From: JAGVPT01 sp049578505
GTDB taxonomy: Bacteria > Bacteroidota > Ignavibacteria > UBA10030 > UBA8401
Direction of reading: 5' to 3'
Length of the DNA stretch: 64,000 nt
NCBI GenBank assembly: GCA_049578505.1
Contig: JBAUMC010000090.1
Location: 1-64,000, forward strand
A model generated the notes under the pieces. That model searched no databases and was not told the DNA's origin. It was given only the letters and a program-made list of their open reading frames with translations. Positions 59,384 through 64,000 of the stretch are shown here, piece by piece (the stretch's first letter is position 1; each line of letters begins with the position of its first letter). A program made the translations under genes and the position numbers.

Positions 59384-61033
59384 CTAGTTGCTTAGTGACT
59401 TCAGCCGCACGGACTCAAACTCATCCCCCTTATTCCATTGAGGCATCGTCGGCTGGTTGGCAAGAAGATAAGCGAGGTGAAAATAGAACTTCGCTTCTTG
59501 GATCGTTCCTTCGTAAGTCCAATCGCTCCGAATCTCATCGCTCGGCTGATGGTAGTTATAGTCGTTATACTCCTCGGCCATTTTCTTCCCCCAATCTGCT
59601 GGCTTTCCGACAAAATCAAGTCCCGGGTCAAAATAGGCCGTAGGTACACCGACGGCGGCGAAGCTGAATTGGTCTGAACGATAGAACATTCCCTGTTCGG
59701 GAAACTGATCCGGCTTCACGACAAAACCGGCAGTTTCCGCCGCCTCATTAACATCTTCATCGATAGTCGACCGCCCTTTTCCTATCATCGAAATGTCCCG
59801 CGTTTTGCCGAACATATTAACTCCATCCATATTGATATCAGCTGCGATTTTTCCTGCCGGAAATGTCGGATGGGAAGCATAATATTCCGAACCGAGCGTG
59901 CCTGCTTCTTCCCCTCCCACAAGCAGAAACAATATTGATCTTCTCGGCTTATGTGTTAGCCGGGCGAAACCCTGCGCCAATGTTAGCACCATGCTTACTC
60001 CCGACGCATTGTCCAGGGCGCCGTTATCTATCGAATCTCCGTTTACCGGCTGAACAATCCCCAGATGGTCAAAATGAGCTGTGAACACGACAACTTCTTT
60101 TGAAAGAAGTGAATCGCTTCCGCGCATTAGACCCGCGACATTAGCCGTTGTCAATTTTCTAATCGTGTTATGGATGTGTACCGAGGCTTTTATCCCGAGC
60201 GAAATCGGCCTGAATTTTCTTGATCGCGCATTGTTCATTATTGTTCCAAGATCTTTTCCAGCCATCGCCACCAGACGTTTGCTCGCGCTTTCCGACAACC
60301 ACGATTTCAACTTTATCGGTGCTTCATTCGAATCGGCAAGCGAAAAGTTTTCTCCTGTCCATGAAGTTTGCACTACTTGAAACGGATATCCAGCGGATTC
60401 GTTTGTATGAATGATAATGGCGCCAGCTGCCCTCTTGCGAGCTGCGATCTCATATTTATATGTCCATCGGCCGTAATACGTCCTTGCTTTACCGCCGAAA
60501 AATTTTGGATCTTCACTGGGTGGATCATCGTTCATCATCAACAACACTTTGCCAGCAACGTCGACTCCTTTATAGTCGTCCCAATTCTGCTCCGGCGCAA
60601 CTATGCCGTATCCGACGAACACAATTTCCGCGTTTGAGATGTCGACATTATCGTCCTGTAGTCCCGAGAAACCGATGAACTCTTCGCGAAACTTAAAGCG
60701 CTCCTCCTTCGACCCATGCTTTGCAATAAGCTCCATCGAGGGGTCAGCCGTCATCCCGATGATCGGGAAGCGTTGAAGATACGTTCCACTCTCGCCCCCC
60801 GGTTCGAGATCGAGCAGTTGGAATTGTGAAACAAGATATTTTTGGGTTACCGCATCTCCACGGGTAGCCGGCGCGCGCCCTTCCAGCAAATCATCGGCCA
60901 AGAATTTTAGGTGACTTTGAAAAACATGCGAATTGATTACAGCAAAAGCCTGTTCTTCATCTTCGGTCATTTGAGCTTGGACAGATACGAGCGATATCAA
61001 CAGACATCCAACCATAAGACCGGTTATTTTCAC
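59384..61033 (-). CDS. M28 family zinc metallopeptidase with PA domain, exported
   Basis: This 549-residue exported aminopeptidase-like protein has a signal peptide (MKITGLMVGCLLISLVSVQA), a helical N-terminal part with LKFLADDLLEGRAPATRGD, a PA insert (about 120-270), and an M28 catalytic domain with zinc ligands in TAHFDHLGI, NGALDNASGVSM, VGGEEAGTLGSEY, NMDGVNMFG and NYHQPSDEI. Such enzymes release N-terminal residues from peptides in the periplasm or outside. GTG at 61033 with AGAGGA seven bases upstream is preferred over a GTG 33 bp further up. Confidence 0.9.
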   Translation of the reverse strand: MKITGLMVGCLLISLVSVQAQMTEDEEQAFAVINSHVFQSHLKFLADDLLEGRAPATRGDAVTQKYLVSQFQLLDLEPGGESGTYLQRFPIIGMTADPSMELIAKHGSKEERFKFREEFIGFSGLQDDNVDISNAEIVFVGYGIVAPEQNWDDYKGVDVAGKVLLMMNDDPPSEDPKFFGGKARTYYGRWTYKYEIAARKRAAGAIIIHTNESAGYPFQVVQTSWTGENFSLADSNEAPIKLKSWLSESASKRLVAMAGKDLGTIMNNARSRKFRPISLGIKASVHIHNTIRKLTTANVAGLMRGSDSLLSKEVVVFTAHFDHLGIVQPVNGDSIDNGALDNASGVSMVLTLAQGFARLTHKPRRSILFLLVGGEEAGTLGSEYYASHPTFPAGKIAADINMDGVNMFGKTRDISMIGKGRSTIDEDVNEAAETAGFVVKPDQFPEQGMFYRSDQFSFAAVGVPTAYFDPGLDFVGKPADWGKKMAEEYNDYNYHQPSDEIRSDWTYEGTIQEAKFYFHLAYLLANQPTMPQWNKGDEFESVRLKSLSN

Positions 61034-61106
61034 GATTCTATTCCTCTTAAAAAATAGGGAGCTCACGCGCTTCTTCTACCGTCAACGATCTTGGTATCTA
61101 CAACTC

Positions 61107-61535
61107 CTATTTTATGTCAACCTTCAATTGAAAAGCGGCAACAGCCGTCAACAACATTGCAAGCAAACTAAACGAAGCGGCAAAAGGGAAAAAGAAAATC
61201 AGCTCATTAATGCCCCAGGCTAAAAGAATTGCTGAGACTGTAATGAGTATTTTCTTGGCAAGGGCTGGATTTTGAGACACCGAACCGGAAACAATCCACA
61301 GAATAGCAGCTATTAACAATATCGCCAACGCAGAAGCAAACCCATAGCCGTCGTAATAATCACCCATACTTCTCATCGCACCCATGAAGGGAAACTTGTG
61401 ATCAGTCATTTGACTTATGACCTGCTGTTTTTCCGGATCAGTCGCCTGTTTCCATGTCAGGCTTCCACCTATGTGCCCGACGTCATGCAGGATCATAACT
61501 ATGGAAGCAATTCTCAGCAATAATTTTGGTTTCAT
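61107..61535 (-). CDS. Small four-helix membrane protein, function unknown
   Basis: This 142-residue protein has an N-terminal helix with LRIASIVMILHDVGHIGGSL, a polar loop (about 30-55: TWKQATDPEKQQVI, FPFMGAMRSMGDYYDGYGFA) and three more helices (about 63-85, 94-112 and 117-136). The HDVGH motif and the SMGDYYDGYG loop look conserved-type, but the protein is not assigned to a family here. TGGAG lies six bases before the ATG at 61535; longer frames lack support. Confidence 0.65.
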   Translation of the reverse strand: MKPKLLLRIASIVMILHDVGHIGGSLTWKQATDPEKQQVISQMTDHKFPFMGAMRSMGDYYDGYGFASALAILLIAAILWIVSGSVSQNPALAKKILITVSAILLAWGINELIFFFPFAASFSLLAMLLTAVAAFQLKVDIK

Positions 61536-61608
61536 AAGAATCTCCATGTGTTTGTAAGTAACCCAAAAGCCGGCTCGCCGCATCAGGTAAAAAAATCGTC
61601 GCTAGCTA

Positions 61609-62820
61609 CTAACAATGTATCTTTACAATTTCTTGTTGAATCGGCTCCCCTGGAATGATAATTTTTTTCTGCTTCGATACATAAACATCGATTTCCAAAC
61701 GTATGCCGAATTCACCCGGGAGATAAATACCCGGTTCGATGGAAAAACAAGTTTCCGGGATAATTTCTCGCTGGTCGTGAGTCTCAAGGTTATCAATATT
61801 TGCCCCGTTTCCATGAACCTCCACGCCGATGTTGTGCCCCGTGCGATGAATAAAATATTCCCCGTAACCTTTATCAGCGATGTGTTTTCGAGTGACATCG
61901 TCCACGTCGCATCCCAGAACTTTCCGGCCGCTTGCAAATTCGTACTTTAAAAAGTCTACCGCTTCATCACGCGCTCCCTTCACGATTTCAAAGACTTTCT
62001 GAAACTTGGCAGGAATATTATCTCCCGCATACGCAACCCAAGTGATATCAGAATAGACACTCTCCGCTTTGTTCCTTTTCGCCCAGAGATCGATCAATAC
62101 ATAATCCCCCTTCTTGATCTCAGAAAAGATTTCTCTGGTCGGTTCATAGTGAGGATTTGCTCCGTTGGCATTGACTGAACAATTAGGTGCGTCGTCGATA
62201 ACGAGGTCGTTCTCTTTGAAGTATTCCATCATTCGTTGCTGCACGTCGTACTCCGTCACTTTTTTCCCCGCCCGGAGCCTCTCCCCAATGAACCCGAATG
62301 CGATATCGACAGTCTTGCGCAATACTTTGGAGGTTTCAAACTGATCCACGCGCTGCTCCTCAGTCCAGCGGGCTTCAAAATATTGAACTATGTCTCCGGA
62401 AGAGACGACGTCAACGCCAAATGACCGGATAAGTTCGACCGTCCCCGCATCGACCTTTGAGACATAGGGAATTGAATTGTTCGGAGAGTACTCCATCGCG
62501 ACCGATGCTGTTCCAGTGAGCGCTTTTTTTAAGCCATCCTGGAGCGACTGCCAGCTTACATAAACTGTTTTATCGCCCGGGAGATGGTCTAAATTATATT
62601 GTTCGATCCCATGGACAAGTTTCTGCGGCGATCCTTGTGCAGGAATAAAGTAGAAGTAGCGCCTCATTTGAGTTAAATGAGGAGGAAGTTCCAGTAATTT
62701 CGAGGCAAATACATTGGACTGTCGAAAATTGTATAGCAGCCATCCGCCAAGTTTATAGCTTCTCAGCGTCGCTTGGATTGCAGAAACCTTTTGAGCCAAT
62801 TCTTCAGTTTTTGATGCCAT
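61609..62820 (-). CDS. M24 family metallopeptidase (Xaa-Pro aminopeptidase-like)
   Basis: This 403-residue cytoplasmic protein has a creatinase-type N-terminal domain (about 10-165) and a pita-bread catalytic domain. The metal ligands are in DYVLIDLWAKRN (Asp), YSDITWVAYAG (Asp), RTGHNIGVEVHGNG (His), SIEPGIYLPGEFG (Glu) and IRLEIDVYV (Glu). It probably cleaves X-Pro dipeptides or related bonds. AAGGA lies nine bases before the ATG at 62820, so a longer frame to 62895 is not used. The groEL terminator lies just upstream. Confidence 0.9.
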   Translation of the reverse strand: MASKTEELAQKVSAIQATLRSYKLGGWLLYNFRQSNVFASKLLELPPHLTQMRRYFYFIPAQGSPQKLVHGIEQYNLDHLPGDKTVYVSWQSLQDGLKKALTGTASVAMEYSPNNSIPYVSKVDAGTVELIRSFGVDVVSSGDIVQYFEARWTEEQRVDQFETSKVLRKTVDIAFGFIGERLRAGKKVTEYDVQQRMMEYFKENDLVIDDAPNCSVNANGANPHYEPTREIFSEIKKGDYVLIDLWAKRNKAESVYSDITWVAYAGDNIPAKFQKVFEIVKGARDEAVDFLKYEFASGRKVLGCDVDDVTRKHIADKGYGEYFIHRTGHNIGVEVHGNGANIDNLETHDQREIIPETCFSIEPGIYLPGEFGIRLEIDVYVSKQKKIIIPGEPIQQEIVKIHC

Positions 62821-62901
62821 GAGAAATATCCTTCGTGCTAGTGGAGCGCTATTGTTCGCAAAACATGTGCGGCAATATAAATAATTCTCGTGCAAATAAA
62901 A

Positions 62902-62931
62902 ATCCCCGAATGCATTGTTGCATTCGGGGAT
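62902..62931 (-). terminator. Terminator of groEL
   Basis: On the minus strand ATCCCCGAATGCA pairs with TGCATTCGGGGAT (13 bp, 4-nt loop) and is followed by TTTTATTTG; 26 bp after the groEL stop. Confidence 0.93.
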
Positions 62932-62957
62932 TGTGTTCTGTTTTACGACAAGACTTT

Positions 62958-64000
62958 TTAGTACATGTCGCCCATGCCGCCGCCACCAGGCATTGGGGGC
63001 ATAGCCTTTTTTTCCTCAGGTTTTTCAACGATTGTTGCTTCGGTTGTCAATAACAATGCTGCAACACTCGCTGCATTTTCAATCGCAATTCGAGTTACCT
63101 TTGTCGGATCGATCACGCCCGAATCGACAAGGTTCTCATATTTCTCCGTAAGCGCATTGAAACCGAAGTTACCTTTTTCGCTCTTTACTTTATCGACGAC
63201 GACGGACCCTTCGAGCCCGGCATTTGCGACGATTTGACGAATTGGCTCTTCAAGAGCGCGTTTAACTATCTCAACGCCAGTTTTCTGATCTTCGTTCGTA
63301 GTCTTAACTTCATCGAGCTTCGGAATTGCACGCAGGTACGCGACACCGCCGCCGGGGACAATTCCTTCTTCGACAGCTGCCCTTGTTGCATGAAGTGCGT
63401 CTTCAACGCGCGCTTTTTTCTCTTTCATCTCGACTTCGGTTGAGGCGCCGATCTTCAACACCGCAACGCCGCCCGAGAGCTTTGCGAGACGTTCCTGAAG
63501 TTTTTCTTTATCATAATCAGACGTAGTCTTATCAATCTGACCCTTGATTTCATTGATTCGTTTCTTGATCTCATCCTTCTTACCGGCACCTTCGACAATT
63601 GTCGTATTGTCTTTATCGACTACGACTTTCTTTGCGGTGCCTAAATATGAGAGGGTGGCGTTCTCGAGTTTGAACCCCTTTTCCTCAGAGATCACAGTAC
63701 CGTTCGTTAACACGGCAATATCTTCAAGCATCGCTTTTCGTCGATCGCCGAATCCCGGAGCTTTTACCGCAACAACGCGAAGAGTTCCGCGAATCTTGTT
63801 CACGACCAGTGTTGCGAGTGCTTCACCTTCGACCTCTTCCGCGATCAGTACCATAGACTTCCCAGACTGCGCAGCCTTTTCGAGAATTGGGAGAAGGTCC
63901 TTCATTGAGCTGATCTTCTTGTCATGAATTAGAATGAGCGGATCTTCGAGGACCGCTTCCATCGTGTCGGCATCCGTCACAAAGTACGGCGAGAGGTATC
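62958..64000 (-). CDS. groEL: Chaperonin GroEL (5' end outside window)
   Basis: The frame continues past the window edge; the visible ~346 residues are the C-terminal two thirds of the 60-kDa chaperonin. It starts with YLSPYFVTDADTMEAVLEDP, then the apical domain (ILEKAAQSGKSMVLIAEEVE, KAPGFGDRRKAMLEDIAVL), the intermediate ERLAKLSGGVAVLKIGASTE, and the equatorial EEGIVPGGGVAYLRAIPKLD and PTKVTRIAIENAASVAALLL. The Gly/Met tail PMPGGGGMGDMY is normal. The groES gene would lie outside. Confidence 0.97.
   Translation of the reverse strand, partial: YLSPYFVTDADTMEAVLEDPLILIHDKKISSMKDLLPILEKAAQSGKSMVLIAEEVEGEALATLVVNKIRGTLRVVAVKAPGFGDRRKAMLEDIAVLTNGTVISEEKGFKLENATLSYLGTAKKVVVDKDNTTIVEGAGKKDEIKKRINEIKGQIDKTTSDYDKEKLQERLAKLSGGVAVLKIGASTEVEMKEKKARVEDALHATRAAVEEGIVPGGGVAYLRAIPKLDEVKTTNEDQKTGVEIVKRALEEPIRQIVANAGLEGSVVVDKVKSEKGNFGFNALTEKYENLVDSGVIDPTKVTRIAIENAASVAALLLTTEATIVEKPEEKKAMPPMPGGGGMGDMY

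Noticed and set aside
1..64000. CRISPR array, prophage, insertion sequence or rRNA operon
   Set aside because: No regularly spaced repeats, transposase, phage structural genes or rRNA sequence was recognised.

Overview
The window looks like a chromosomal segment from a free-living, Gram-negative member of the FCB group, most likely the Ignavibacteria/Chlorobi side of Bacteroidota. The evidence is a secreted protein ending in a type IX secretion sorting domain with the NYPNPFNPST motif, atpD-atpC standing apart from the rest of the ATP synthase genes, a YpdA-type bacillithiol reductase, and a large outer-membrane beta-barrel with a carboxypeptidase-regulatory-like N-terminus. Several promoters can be read by eye and look E. 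coli-like (TTGACN and TATATT/TACCTT/TATTTT, 17-bp spacers), unlike the -33 TTTG / -7 TAnnTTTG type of classical Bacteroidetes. GTG and TTG starts are common.

Layout. 1-9.8 kb: 3' part of an outer-membrane receptor-like gene, two inner-membrane proteins, an overlapping TPR-transporter-TrmH operon, and a 1107-residue secreted protein with lamin-tail, OB-like, Fn3-like and two phospholipase-D domains. 9.8-24 kb: secDF and a STAS protein; an RpiB-like protein, RlpA, ManC, an unknown protein and alanine racemase; atpDC; YpdA; a tRNA-Thr with a decayed tRNA beside it; small redox/envelope proteins; NAD kinase. 24-32.3 kb: a surface-glycan cluster (two GT2 enzymes, O-antigen-ligase-like protein, MsbA-like exporter) behind leuS, then a tyrosine recombinase with lost catalytic residues. 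32.3-40 kb: proBA behind a candidate structured leader RNA, and a four-gene partner-switching module (two PP2C phosphatases, STAS antagonist, serine-kinase anti-sigma-type protein). 40-47.9 kb: rpmB, pgsA-pgpA, cinA-thpR-recA-recX, two tandem AI-2E-family permeases, a RNase H-fold exonuclease. 47.9-51.2 kb: a complete arsenic operon (arsR-arsM-arsC-arsC-acr3) with two matching ArsR-type operators. 51.2-64 kb: an outer-membrane protein, bioY with a hydrolase, prs-rplY-pth-rpsF-rpsR-rplI, argH, peptidases of families M28 and M24, and the 3' part of groEL.

Most of the window is ordinary housekeeping. The most interesting items are: the three-way-junction leader with mutually exclusive pairings upstream of proBA; the arsenic operon with duplicated operators and tandem arsenate reductases; a recombinase and an RpiB homologue that have each lost catalytic residues; the LTD/PLD type IX-secreted protein; a tRNA relic; and two families of dispersed intergenic repeats, one of which supplies the stop codons of two unrelated genes. 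No CRISPR array, insertion sequence, prophage or rRNA gene was seen.
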